From positions 915,501-956,000 of the forward strand of contig RPFO01000219.1 of NCBI GenBank assembly GCA_009746045.1: DNA of 40,500 nt. The letters are read 5' to 3'. The DNA is from Mesostigma viride (lineage: Eukaryota > Streptophyta > Mesostigmatophyceae > Mesostigmatales > Mesostigmataceae). Position numbers and translations under genes: made by a program. The notes under the pieces were generated by a model that saw only the letters and a program-made list of their open reading frames with translations, did not search any database and had not been told where the DNA came from. This document shows, in pieces, positions 21,446-30,345 of this stretch; within the stretch, counting starts at the first letter, position 1; each line of letters opens with the position of its first letter.

Positions 21446-22780
21446 ATGACGAGCAAACGCCTGTCGACGCAACGCAGTTTGGCGGATGCGCTCGCCCATG
21501 AAAATGCGGCAGCTGCGGCTGCAGCTTTGCCAGCTCCGGCAGGCAGCGGTGACACTAGTCGTGCACTGGTGGTCGCCCAGCAACCTCCCGGGCTCCATGC
21601 CTCGCCATCGGCATCGCCTGACCCTAAACGCGCCCGCTCCGCCGACAAAACAGGAGGGTCTTCACGCCCCTCGGAACCGCGCTGTCGGCTCCAACCTTTC
21701 CAGGTCGATGATCACGACTGGACCAACATGTCTCTGGCCGATGCTCTGCACTGCATCTTCTTCGGGGACTACGCCTCGCTTTACGACCTGTGCCTCCATC
21801 TCCACGACAACAATCGCCTCCTCCTCCCGGACGGCCGCCGATGGAACGACATCTGCCTGCTGTTCGGGTGCGCTCGCCCTCAAATCCAGCATACCATCCT
21901 CAACTACCTTCTCCAGCGCTCTGACGGCGAGATCTGGGCTCCATCCATCTCCGCCCCCACCCTCCGTTCCATCCCGGCTCACGGAAGCCTTTCAGCAGCA
22001 CGTGACCCCCCTTGCTGCCGACGTCGCAGCAATGGGTGGCACGCTGACTGCTGAACTTCCTCACATTTCCCGACCGCCGCTGCCTCCACCTCTGGACACT
22101 GCCATTTCCGCCTCTACTGCCGACATCAAAGCCCAGCTCCTCGACCTCGACCACCGCCTTCAAGCCACCGCCACCGCCCTTGAGAGCTTGCATGACACCG
22201 CCGGCCTCACCGCCCAGGCGGTGAAGGACATCGCCGCCCAGCCGGCGCCTGCTGGCCTGGCCGGCGATGCTCCCTCCACCTGGGCGGACTTGCTTAAGCA
22301 GCATGCACACCACCTCCACCACCTCCACCATCTCGGCACAACTCAAGCAACAAGCCCTCGACCTTCGCGAGGAAGCCAACATCGCCCGGCGCAGCCACAA
22401 TGTTGATCGTCAAGCACTTCGACCAGCCGGCAGGTGAGACCTCCGGCGAGCCTTCTTGAGGCATTTAAGCGCGCCATTTTGGCCCCCATGTTACTCACTG
22501 GTGAGCTGGACATGTCGGCTGTCCGCCTCCCCCGCGCGCGGGGGAAGGCTGGCCCGGCACCCGTGCTCCTCACCTTTAAGTACATGGCGGACAAGCTGGC
22601 GTTCCTTAAATGCCGCAAGAAGCTCTCGGAGACTCGCTTCACGCTCAGTGGACGACGACTTGACTCCTGGCCCAGCAACAGCGGCGACGCGAGCTATGGC
22701 CGACCTACCTTCAGCTCCGGCAGAGCGCAAGGGGGAAGCCGGTATACTGGAGGGGGGCGGTCATCCACGTTGACCACAAG
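21446..22780 (+). pseudogene. LINE ORF1-like protein, copy B (frameshifted)
   Basis: Starts MTSKRLSTQRSLADALAHEN, sharing SDTSRALVVAQ-type and SASPDPKRARS segments with copy A, then diverges (DALHCIFFGDYASLYDLC, RRWNDICLLFGCARPQIQ). Later parts are in other frames: AFQQHVTPLAADVAAMG, TAGLTAQAVKDIAAQPAPAG, FKRAILAPMLLTGELDMSA, VRLPRARGKAGPAPVLLTF and KLAFLKCRKKLSE. At least three frame changes are needed, so it is a dead copy. The central region differs from copy A much more than the ends, suggesting divergent subfamilies. Confidence 0.65.
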
Positions 22781-22825
22781 CGCCCTGGCAGCCCCCTCCT
22801 GCCACCTCAGACTAGGAATATATAT

Positions 22826-23382
22826 TAAAAATATAATTACTTACAGCAGAGTGAAATCACTCAAACCAAAGGAAACGCCCAGCTATAAACCTATATACAG
22901 AGCCATGTCAAAGCTCTATACTACGATAAGACCAATGGAAACGCCTAACGGGAGGAACCTAATAGCCCTGCTGCACCGCAAAATCAGCCCGCGTACGGCG
23001 GAGCATGATGTCAGCCATGGCCCGAGTCAGCGCCACCGACAAGCGCTGACGCCAATATGACGTCCAGGTCCGCGCCGACCATGGGGCCCGCTGGCCCTCC
23101 AGGTCCAGCCGGTCCTCCCGGAGCCGGCAACACTCCTTGAAGAAGGCGGAGGTCAGGGGCCCCATGGCCCCAAACTCCTCCAGGACAAAGGGCACCACAC
23201 GATGGTGCCCGACGTCGCCGTAGGCCAGGAGCTTGGCCCGCTCCGCCCGGTCCGCCGTGTAACCTGCCGTGAGGGAGGCCCCAGCCACGTGGCTAAGAGC
23301 CAAGGGCCGCGCCACCGAAACGTCAATAAGCAGATGCCGGCCACCCCCCTCAAAGTCCAGCACCACGATGTCAGGCCGGTGG
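22826..23382 (-). mobile_element. Nested, 5'-truncated retroelement fragment with restriction-like endonuclease motif
   Basis: On the minus strand an open frame from 23382 to a stop at 22959 reads HRPDIVVLDFEGGGRHLLID, then VSVARPL, AERAKLLAYGDVGHHRVVPF, VLEEFGAMGPLTSAFFKECC and YWRQRLSVALTRAMADIMLR. RPD-x13-D is the catalytic pattern of the restriction-like endonuclease (RLE) placed at the C-terminus of R2-type and related non-LTR retrotransposons. Identical 12-bp AGGAATATATAT blocks at 22814-22825 and 23383-23394 flank the insert. The element is truncated two codons before the RPD motif, and its 3' end lies on the left next to an A/T-rich stretch. Confidence 0.7.
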
Positions 23383-23835
23383 AGGAATATATATACCAGT
23401 AGTGTAGATTTGTAAGGCTTAGCCTACTGAGCATGTGGCCCCCGCGCATGTGCGCCCATAATGGCCCCCATGGATGATGCCGTCAACATTTAGCCACGCT
23501 ATGTCTATAATGGGACCCCCATGGATGTTGCATTAAGAATTTAGCCATGCTATGCCTATGCAGAGAGATGCTCTCTGTCGAGAAGCCATGCCCTAGCCCT
23601 TGTATAGCCATGATGATCTTCCTCCCCCGTGCCAGGATCCCCCCCCTAGGCGGGTTGAACCTGAGACAGCATGGTGGTGCCGGTGCCCTGGTGCACCTAG
23701 AGCAGGGGTAGCTTACATTCCCACCCTTGCATGAAGTAGCATAGGATGTATTAAAAGCCATATGCCCCTTCTCAGGGATATGTGCTACATTGACTCCCAA
23801 CGTCCGAGTGATGTTCCTAATTAATTAATTAAGTA

Positions 23836-24090
23836 GCTTCCATCATCATTCCGTCATCATTCCGTCATCGCGACTAGGAGAAGTGCACCACCCTTATGCT
23901 GGCATCTGCCACCCCCTATAGTGACCCTATAGTGACCGCGGCCTAGGATGGGTCTCACCCTAAGCCCTAAACCCTAAAACCCTAAACCACTTGCAAAAAC
24001 AGAAGTGCCCCCCTGCCACCACTGCTCACCAGATTGTGACATTTAGGCTGGCATCTGTCACCACCCCGGCAGTTGTGATGGTGTGTTGGG
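23836..24090. other. Junction region between retroelements and provirus
   Basis: Contains duplicated CATCATTCCGT, duplicated CCCTATAGTGAC, a telomere-like tract (23958-23988) and two related blocks with GCTGGCATCTG(C/T)CACC near 23898 and 24050. No gene. The left end of the provirus probably lies between here and 24955. Confidence 0.5.
23958..23988 (+). repeat. Interstitial CCCTAAA telomere-type repeats
   Basis: CCCTAA-GCCCTAAA-CCCTAAAA-CCCTAAA-CC: four near-perfect copies of the plant/algal type telomere unit (complement TTTAGGG). It gives a weak hint about host lineage. It may mark a healed break or an old telomere-associated sequence. Confidence 0.75.
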
Positions 24091-24806
24091 GGTGTGACAA
24101 GGATGGCGAAAAATTGCACGTACTTACTCTTAAGAAAAGAACGCCCAATTTTTCGCCACCCTGCCACCCCTTGGCGCGGGTCATAGGAGGTGTTTGTCAA
24201 GGTGTGACAAGGATGGCGAAAAATTGCACGTACTTACTCTTAAGAAAAGAACGCCCAATTTTTCGCCACCCTGCCACCCCTTGGCGCGGGTCATAGGAGG
24301 TGTTTGTCAAGGTGTGACAAGGATGGCGAAAAATTGCACGTACTTACTCTTAAGAAAAGAACGCCCAATTTTTCGCCACCCTGCCACCCCTTGGCGCGGG
24401 TCATAGGAGGTGTTTGTCAAGGTGTGACAAGGATGGCGAAAAATTGCACGTACTTACTCTTAAGAAAAGAACGCCCAATTTTTCGCCACCCTGCCACCCC
24501 TTGGCGCGGGTATAGGAGGTGTTTGTCAAGGTGTGAGAGTGATGGCGAAAAATTGCACGTACTTACTCTTAAGAAAAGAACGCCCAATTTTCGCCACCCT
24601 GCCACCCCTTGGCGCGGGGTATAGGAGGTGTTTGTCAAGGTGTGAGAGTGATGGCGAAAAATTGCACGTACTTACTCTTAAGAAAAGAACGCCCAATTTT
24701 TCGCCACCTTCCCCCACTGGCCGGCGCTGAGGTGGCGTGGTTTGTTGGATGTGGCGAAAAATTGCACGTACTTACTCTTAAGAAAAGACCGCCCAATTTT
24801 TCGCCA
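24091..24806 (+). repeat. Array of seven 55-nt hairpins in about 110-bp tandem units at the provirus edge
   Basis: Tandem units start at 24091, 24201, 24311, 24421 (110 bp each), 24530 and 24639 (109 bp). Each contains a hairpin with arms TGGCGAAAAATTG and CAATTTTTCGCCA, a perfect 13-bp stem, around a 29-nt loop containing the palindrome TCTTAAGA. Hairpins begin at 24104, 24214, 24324, 24434, 24543, 24652 and 24752. The fifth lacks one T in the right arm. The seventh hairpin is conserved but its flanks are unrelated to the tandem unit. Open frames through the array are artefacts. Function unknown; candidates are a terminal repeat or origin of the provirus, or a hairpin-type mobile element. 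Confidence 0.85.
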
Positions 24807-24954
24807 TGTCCTCGCATGGTGAGGGAGCCGGCGAGGGCCGCGCGGCGGGGTGTGACCCGAACCGGATGGGCCTCCGATTTGCATGGGAAGCAGTTGTCGC
24901 TGGCAACGATGACTACATGCATGGCAGAAACGCGTTCCATTAAAAATATTAAAA

Positions 24955-27900
24955 TTACTTATCCGCTCCATGCAGGAAAGGAGCGATTTCATCCATCGAC
25001 AGGCCAGACAACGACGTGATCGAATAATCCTTCTCATCGCCCCACCACGAGGGTTTATACCTATCAAGAAACGCATGCATGTCCGCCTTCGAAATTTCCA
25101 AGCAACCACCGCCACGGCTGTTGCCCTTTGACCCTTTGGCAGAAATTCCCAGAGTTGGGCTTAACAACCTGTTGACGAGCCCGCTACACTGTGCAAAAGA
25201 CAACCTACCAGCCTCGCCTGCTCGCCGTTGGTATCCAAATGTTGAGCGCATGAACCAGGCCTTGTCGGCAATTTCGCCGTCAATTCTATTCCCTAGTGCA
25301 ATCGTCTCGTCGCGCGTCAACTTCATTGTGAGATTGGACGGATCAGCCGTCGTGATGAAGTCGATGATAGGCGTCCCTTCTAGTAGCTTGAGCGTAATGG
25401 CCAGAGACTGTGCTAGTCCAAAACGAGAATACGCCTTCAAATCAAACAAGGACTCTGACTTCTGCAGAATCAACAGATTGTCTCTGAAATGCTCCTTGGT
25501 TCCTAGTCCCGTCAACTTCGAATATTGCCGAACGCCAACGTACGCCTTCCTCCCCATCTCCTTGTCCAGAATTTGAGGGAGCTCGTCGTCGATGAGATCA
25601 TACGGAATCTCATACAACCGATGAGTCAACTCGTACACCGCCTTCAGACGCATTTCGTACGGTGAAAGTGGAACCGTGCCGCCGATTCTCCCCTCTAGAT
25701 CCTTGTACTCCTCCTCGCTCAGAAGCACCACCTCCCTGTCCTTGTCCGGATCTTCTAGTACCGGAAGCGGGGGGCGTCGATGTCCCCCAACTCCTCCACA
25801 GCCGACACCTCCACGCCGTAGTCCTCCGTCAGTATCTTGATGAGATTTCCCTTGTAGTGGGACCTCGACACCGCGAGATCTTGCTGGTTCCGGCAGAAGA
25901 GACGGAACTTGGGGCAATTTCTGTCATAGATACGCGACTTGTCCGCGCTCCAGTCGCAGACTACGTCGGCGTTGTCGAACAGCAGCTGGATGAGCGCAGT
26001 GTCCCCCGCGATCATGTTCTCGACGATCGTGCCGTAGTCCGTTGGGGGCGGTTAATGAGCGAAGTATCGTCTCGGTAGAAGATTACCATCTCTCCCTTGA
26101 CTAGATGGCGAACCCTAAAAATTTGCTGGAGGGTTGTCGTGTAGCTCGCGTAGTTATCCCCGTTGATGAACATCCCCACCATGCTGTCGAACGTGTGCTC
26201 CGTGTAGCTGACTCCAACCGTGATCGTTGGGCTGAAAATCAGAAAGTCAAGGTCAGCCCACGCAGCATTCGCACCAACCTCTAGATCCTCTTTGCTTGTC
26301 AGGCTAGTGTAAAGGCGACCACTCTTTTTCTGCTCCGTGATTTTTTTTAATACCTCATACGCCATGGCGGCCTCTTTTTTTCCAGACATTGGGCAGAAGA
26401 TCCTCTCCCCCGCCTCTATCCTCCTCTGACACTCAGTAACAAACCTGTCCACGCAGACCTTTCGCCAGTTCTTTTCTGATGTCACATCCACCCATCGCAG
26501 AGTCCTGTTGGTAGGGCGCCTGAAGGTGTTGCAATCCACCTCCATAGTGTCCGCCGCGCGATAGGCCGCTATGAAATCGTATACCTTTCGAGTAACGGTA
26601 GCGTCTAATGCAATCACGACCTTGGACGTCTCAATTAGCCTGATGAACTTCCTCAACACCTCGCGCTTGTATTTCACGTGGCCCTGCGAAATCGCGGTGA
26701 GGGTGTTATATATTTCGTCTAGGATGAGGAGATCGAACGGTTGGTCTGTGACGCGCAAGATGCTGTTAAGAACGACCAGCACCCTGTCATCAGACATCAT
26801 CCCCTTCTGACCGCTCAGGTAGTGACGGAAATTCGGGTCACTGGACAAGATATGGAACGCGTTGTCCTCCCATGCAATCGTCCTCCCGCGCTCGCCAAGA
26901 GACTTGTAGTTGCGATCCTCCTCCTTGGACAGGCTGATGTTAGCCACCATGCAGCACACGCGAATACCTGGATCCCTCCTCACCGCCTCGTTGACGAGTT
27001 CACGAATCCTCTCAGATTTACCTGTCCCGCAGTTGGACTGGACGAGGATGGTGCTCTTGTGCGGGCCTCTAAATAGCGCATCCCAGCTGAAAGGCCTGAT
27101 TTTCTCGGACGAGTACGTGTGAGTGAACGGCACTTTGTCCGAGTCCGCGAGCTTCATCACGGGCGGGGAGATCTCGATGAATCGGTGCTGTGAGTCCTGG
27201 TGGCATCTGTACTGTACAGCGCCATTAGGGAGTAGCAGGTTATAAGGCCCGTTGTTGTCGTGTATCTTGAGGCAGATCCTGCATAACGGATCCACAGAGT
27301 CGACGGAGTACTTGACGAACGTTGCGACACCTCGATCGGATTCTTTACAGGTTGTGCGCATAAACTTGCATCCAGGCGAAAACTTTTTCATTGCTTCGAT
27401 GGATGGCGAGATGTCCAGGCCCTGAGGTGGTTGGATAGTCTTCCCATACCCTCGAAACACTGTATGGCTCGTTTCGGATAGTTCCGCATCATCGACATGG
27501 GGGAGCCGGGTCAGTCCCTCTTCGTTGAAGACAGTCACCAAATATTCGCCGACGTCGGAACTACCCCCTGGGACTGGGCGGAGGTACGCGTCCTCGCCGC
27601 TGTCTCCGCGCTTCTTCATCCCTATCATGCGAAAGGCCCGGTACCTCGAATAGATCATTCTATCGTAGCAAAACTTGATGTCGTGTTTAGGCGCCCAAAC
27701 GCCAGTTGTTTTCTCCACAATCGGGTTCCCGTTCGCGTGCATGTCCTCCCAATCCTCTTTCGAGTGCTGGGACTTGACGAGTCTCTGGCACACCTCAGAC
27801 TGATATCCTGAAGATAAATCCATCGCGCACTGAAGAAGAAACGACTGAAAAAGCTCTCCCATCTTGACACGATCCTCCATTGTCGGGATGTAGATCGTCG

Positions 27901-28384
27901 GCACCGTGACATGAACAGAGTTCTTGAAAATGCCGCTCCTGACGCGATGGCCAATAAGGACCCGCATATCTCGCTCTTCCTCGACATTTATCTCGTACAC
28001 GTCGTTGAAGAACATGGATATGGCCGCTTTTGCGTACTTCTCCAGCTGGTAGTCGATGGGTTCTTCCGTTTCCCAGTCAAAATCGAAATATGGGACGACG
28101 CTCACGTCGGGGGATAGAATTTCTAGCAAATGCGGATCGCTTGTTGATAACTCCGCGTGGGTCTTGATCAAGTCCTCCCTGCACCCGAAAGCGGCATACA
28201 TGTTCGTTTTTTTGTACGTGTTCAGCGCCATGATGTACTTCATCCCACGAGAGCGACCATACGCCTCCGAAGCGTCTTGGGGTTTTTCCTCTTCGTACGA
28301 GTACATCACCCCTGGCGTCCGAGCAAAGAAAGGCGTATCTTTCGACGCGAACCACAGAGGAACAAATTCCGCGGCGGTCGACAT
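24955..28384 (-). CDS. Primase-polymerase fused to SF2 (origin-binding-protein-like) helicase
   Basis: Replication protein of the provirus, predicted at about 1,143 residues if read across two single-base breaks. Numbering from the upstream in-frame ATG at 28540: an archaeo-eukaryotic primase domain with YFDFDW (D153, D155), NSVH (H210) and CYDRMIYSRYRAFR (D293), and a zinc knuckle of C420, C423, C446 and H452. Then an SF2 helicase: Walker A NCGTGKSE (K508), LLILDEI (D608-E609), ALDAT (646-648) and QQIFRVRH (motif VI, 805-812). The primase-zinc part resembles PrimPol/UL52-type enzymes, the helicase the UL9/origin-binding group. I prefer the ATG at 28384 (MSTAAEFVPLW) because the preceding stretch contains a perfect DNA palindrome. 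Frame breaks at about 26044 (C5 run) and 25769 (C6 run) each lack one base. The C-terminal region (24955-25766) is unassigned and contains LSPYEMRLKAV. Confidence 0.8.
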
Positions 28385-28444
28385 CTTAGAGGTTGTGTGA
28401 GCGCAAGAGTGTGGATTGTCGTGGGAGAGTCCGCCTTTATTCCC

Positions 28445-28460
28445 GTGGGAGATCTCCCAC
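28445..28460. promoter_or_regulatory. Perfect palindrome upstream of the primase-helicase start
   Basis: GTGGGAGATCTCCCAC is self-complementary over 16 nt (18 with the flanking C and G) and lies about 60-75 nt upstream of the ATG at 28384. Two weaker dyads, GTTCC-CAT-GGAAC (28625-28637) and TTTCCC-AC-GGGAAA (28697-28710), lie in the same intergenic interval. Possible operator or origin element; function inferred only from position. Confidence 0.45.
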
Positions 28461-28633
28461 GAGGAATCGAATCGTGTCGGCTTGTCGGTTACGTCGTGTC
28501 GGGCGACCGTGTCGTCATGCAGGTTGAGGTTCGAGACCATTCTGGAAGGTTGTATACCGTATGTTCAGAAAAAAAAAAGTTTCGATTAAAGAATAACCCC
28601 TCGAACCTCGACCCTCGAGAAAAATGTTCCCAT

Positions 28634-28648
28634 GGAACTTTTATATTC
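28634..28648 (-). promoter_or_regulatory. TATA-box-like promoter of the primase-helicase gene
   Basis: On the minus strand GAATATAAAAGTTCC, between the recombinase stop (28716) and the primase-helicase start. It matches the TATA element seen before the recombinase gene, and the left-arm genes look like an early class. Confidence 0.45.
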
Positions 28649-28715
28649 CCTGTATAATGCATGCAGTTTAGAATACCCTTTTCGACATTCATGAAAATTT
28701 CCCACGGGAAACTAT

Positions 28716-29963
28716 CTACCTTTTCCTCGGCCTCAGCCGACGTCCGCCAGTCTCGCCACCCTGCCTCTCGTAAACGGCTCCTGTCAGTACGTCATGGCCC
28801 ATCATGTCGCCAGCCCATTTACGTTTCTTAAATGAAGCGCCCTTCAGGAAACGAGTGATGTATGCTTGTCGCGTGGCGTCGATGCCTCCGTAAATCCGGT
28901 TGTAACGGGCGCTGTAGAGCTCGTGTTTGATCGGAATGCCAGGCTCTGATTCGAAAAGGAATTTCTGTCCAGCCTTAGCACGGGCATCCAACGCTTTGAT
29001 GAGCTTTCCGTACTTCTTCGGGATGACGACGTCATAAACTGGCATGCTGTGCTGCGTTTTGAAATTCTGGATGTAGAATCTCCTCTCGCTCGGGATGTAG
29101 CCGTTCTCGTGCGGTCCTAGCTCAGCGACCGAGTCGACGATGCGCATCTGGTCGTGATTGTAACGCGTCGGTGGTAGATCTTCACCCGAGAGATAGATCA
29201 AGCCCATGAGCGCGGCGTCGGACGTGGGATCGGCTTCGTACTCTGCTTTGGCGATCTTCTGGAGCTGTTCGTACGTGTACCTCAGCGGCTTGTTCTCGGC
29301 ACGGTCAAACCGTCTGTCCAGGTCACCAACCTTCAGCTCCCTGACGCGAGCAGTGTACGCGTCCGTAACGTGACTTGGGAGCCTCTTCTCGGGCGGCATC
29401 ATTCGGTTCACGCCGTTGATGACCCCGAGGAGCTGCTTCTCATTCTCCCTCCAGGCGTCGTCCTTCGAGTGCTGGGTCTTGCGCTTGGGTTCTGATGTCT
29501 CGTGCACCACGCGAAGAACACGAGCTGTGTCGGCAAGGCAATCAACGGACTCGTACTGCGAGCACCCCAGTTTGTCGAGCAGGACCCGCATCCTGCCAAT
29601 GTATCCCAAAGCGGTCTTGCGAGTCGCCCCGCGCTCCTTCGATGGCCTGCCACGCTCGTGCTGCTCTGGTCGCGCTTCCGCTGCGGCGACGGCCTCGTCG
29701 AAGGTCCAGTACCGCCCTCCTCCAGCTCGCGCAGGCGATTCCTCATGGTGCGGTGGCTCCGGCGAGGGTGGAGAGGTCGCCTGCAAGCCGATTTTTTCCG
29801 CACACTCGGGGTTATTTGCGATCCATCGATCACTGGGATTCCAGACGCCCTTCTTGACCTTGCTTTTCGCCGAGATGCAGTTCGTCTGGTCGCGGGCGAT
29901 TGCTCGCCTCTTCGCCTGGGCCCGTCGCCATTGCTCGCGACGCTCCTCTACGGTCACCGTCAT
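28716..29963 (-). CDS. Tyrosine recombinase (integrase)
   Basis: Likely integrates the viral DNA into the host genome. The frame is open to an ATG at 29978 (420 residues; numbering from there). I prefer Met6 (29963) because a TATA box ends only about 23 nt upstream of the first ATG. The N-terminus is basic. A helical core-binding-type region lies at about 95-215 (TALGYIGRMRVLLDKLG). The catalytic domain follows: LPPTRYNH (R272), a beta-strand Lys in NFKTQH (K307), ATRQAYIT (R370), MMGHDVLTGAVYE (H395, Y403). This matches the R-K-HxxR-H-Y layout, with Asp367 in place of the usual first His of HxxR. The basic C-terminus (RRLRPRKR) may bind DNA. It lies between the primase-helicase and the AT-hook gene, same strand. 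Intact, with no frame break. Confidence 0.82.
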   Translation of the reverse strand: MTVTVEERREQWRRAQAKRRAIARDQTNCISAKSKVKKGVWNPSDRWIANNPECAEKIGLQATSPPSPEPPHHEESPARAGGGRYWTFDEAVAAAEARPEQHERGRPSKERGATRKTALGYIGRMRVLLDKLGCSQYESVDCLADTARVLRVVHETSEPKRKTQHSKDDAWRENEKQLLGVINGVNRMMPPEKRLPSHVTDAYTARVRELKVGDLDRRFDRAENKPLRYTYEQLQKIAKAEYEADPTSDAALMGLIYLSGEDLPPTRYNHDQMRIVDSVAELGPHENGYIPSERRFYIQNFKTQHSMPVYDVVIPKKYGKLIKALDARAKAGQKFLFESEPGIPIKHELYSARYNRIYGGIDATRQAYITRFLKGASFKKRKWAGDMMGHDVLTGAVYERQGGETGGRRLRPRKR

Positions 29964-30000
29964 CTGATGACTGAACATGAGACAATTTTTTGGCTCGAGG

Positions 30001-30010
30001 CTTTTTATAC
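30001..30010 (-). promoter_or_regulatory. TATA box of the recombinase gene
   Basis: GTATAAAAAG on the minus strand, ending 23 nt before the ATG at 29978. With a normal TATA-to-start distance of about 25-30 nt, transcription would begin at or just past that ATG, which favours translation from the next in-frame Met (29963). Confidence 0.55.
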
Positions 30011-30323
30011 CCTACGGGGTGGATCCTTGGGCGCCCTCGAGGCCGTTTCGGTTCGTGTCGTTTTTCCGTTTTGGAGGGTGAGCGCCCACGTGGACGCCTG
30101 CGATCGCCCACCAAGGCGAGGATGGCCAATCGGATTTCGGGGCTCATGTCGTGACAGGTGGACGGAATCGTGTCGTGGTGGCCTGCTTCTTGAAGGATCC
30201 TGACGACACGTTCTAGAGTTTTCTGCCCAGTCGAGAACCCGAACAATATCGGAGGAGTGCTTGGGTGTCCAACACGTACTCCTTCTCGGCGCCTGCGTAT
30301 CGTTTGGTGGACGGAATATCCAT
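30005..30323 (-). CDS. Small AT-hook-type basic protein (frame disrupted)
   Basis: An ATG at 30323 opens MDIPSTKRYAGAEKEYVLD and LLRYCSGSRLGRK, then meets a stop at about 30220. The following sequence in the next frame reads LERVVRILQEAGHHDTI, MSPEIRLAILALVGD and RRPRGRSPSKTEKRHEPKR, then PRGRPRIHP. The KRPRGRPRIHP core is a classic AT-hook that binds the minor groove of AT-rich DNA. One missing base in an A4 run would join the two parts. The end is uncertain: the frame runs on to 29830 across the recombinase start, or stops at 30005 if one C is missing in the run near 30014. The role is unknown; a DNA-binding regulator or packaging accessory is plausible. It lies between the ATPase stop and the recombinase gene, same strand. 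Confidence 0.5.
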
Positions 30324-30345
30324 AGTATATCATGTTCAGAGAAAA

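Larger units (their letters stand above)
21297..23835 (+). mobile_element. ORF1-only non-LTR retroelement, copy B, interrupted by a nested insertion
   Basis: The first 150 bp match copy A closely (GAGCCACGAGGTAGCCATGG, CATAACTTTCACGTTTGAGC, GCTTCGTCTTTCTAAGACG). The ORF1 region (21446-22780) is followed by a foreign insert (22826-23382) and then the shared 3' UTR, stem-loop (23781-23816) and (TTAA)n tail. Without the insert the element is about 2.0 kb, the same as copy A. I could not identify a target-site duplication for copy B itself. Confidence 0.7.

Noticed and set aside
24091-24730. Short frames repeating AKNCTYLLLRKERPIF in the hairpin array
   Set aside because: The 110-bp period is not a multiple of three, so the peptide jumps frames; the conserved object is the DNA hairpin.
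24091-24806. CRISPR array
   Set aside because: The intervals between hairpins are also repeats rather than unique spacers, there are no cas genes, and the context is eukaryotic.
29416-30203. Plus-strand frames opposite the recombinase gene
   Set aside because: Shadows of a high-GC coding region; no domain, and the minus-strand gene has clear catalytic motifs.
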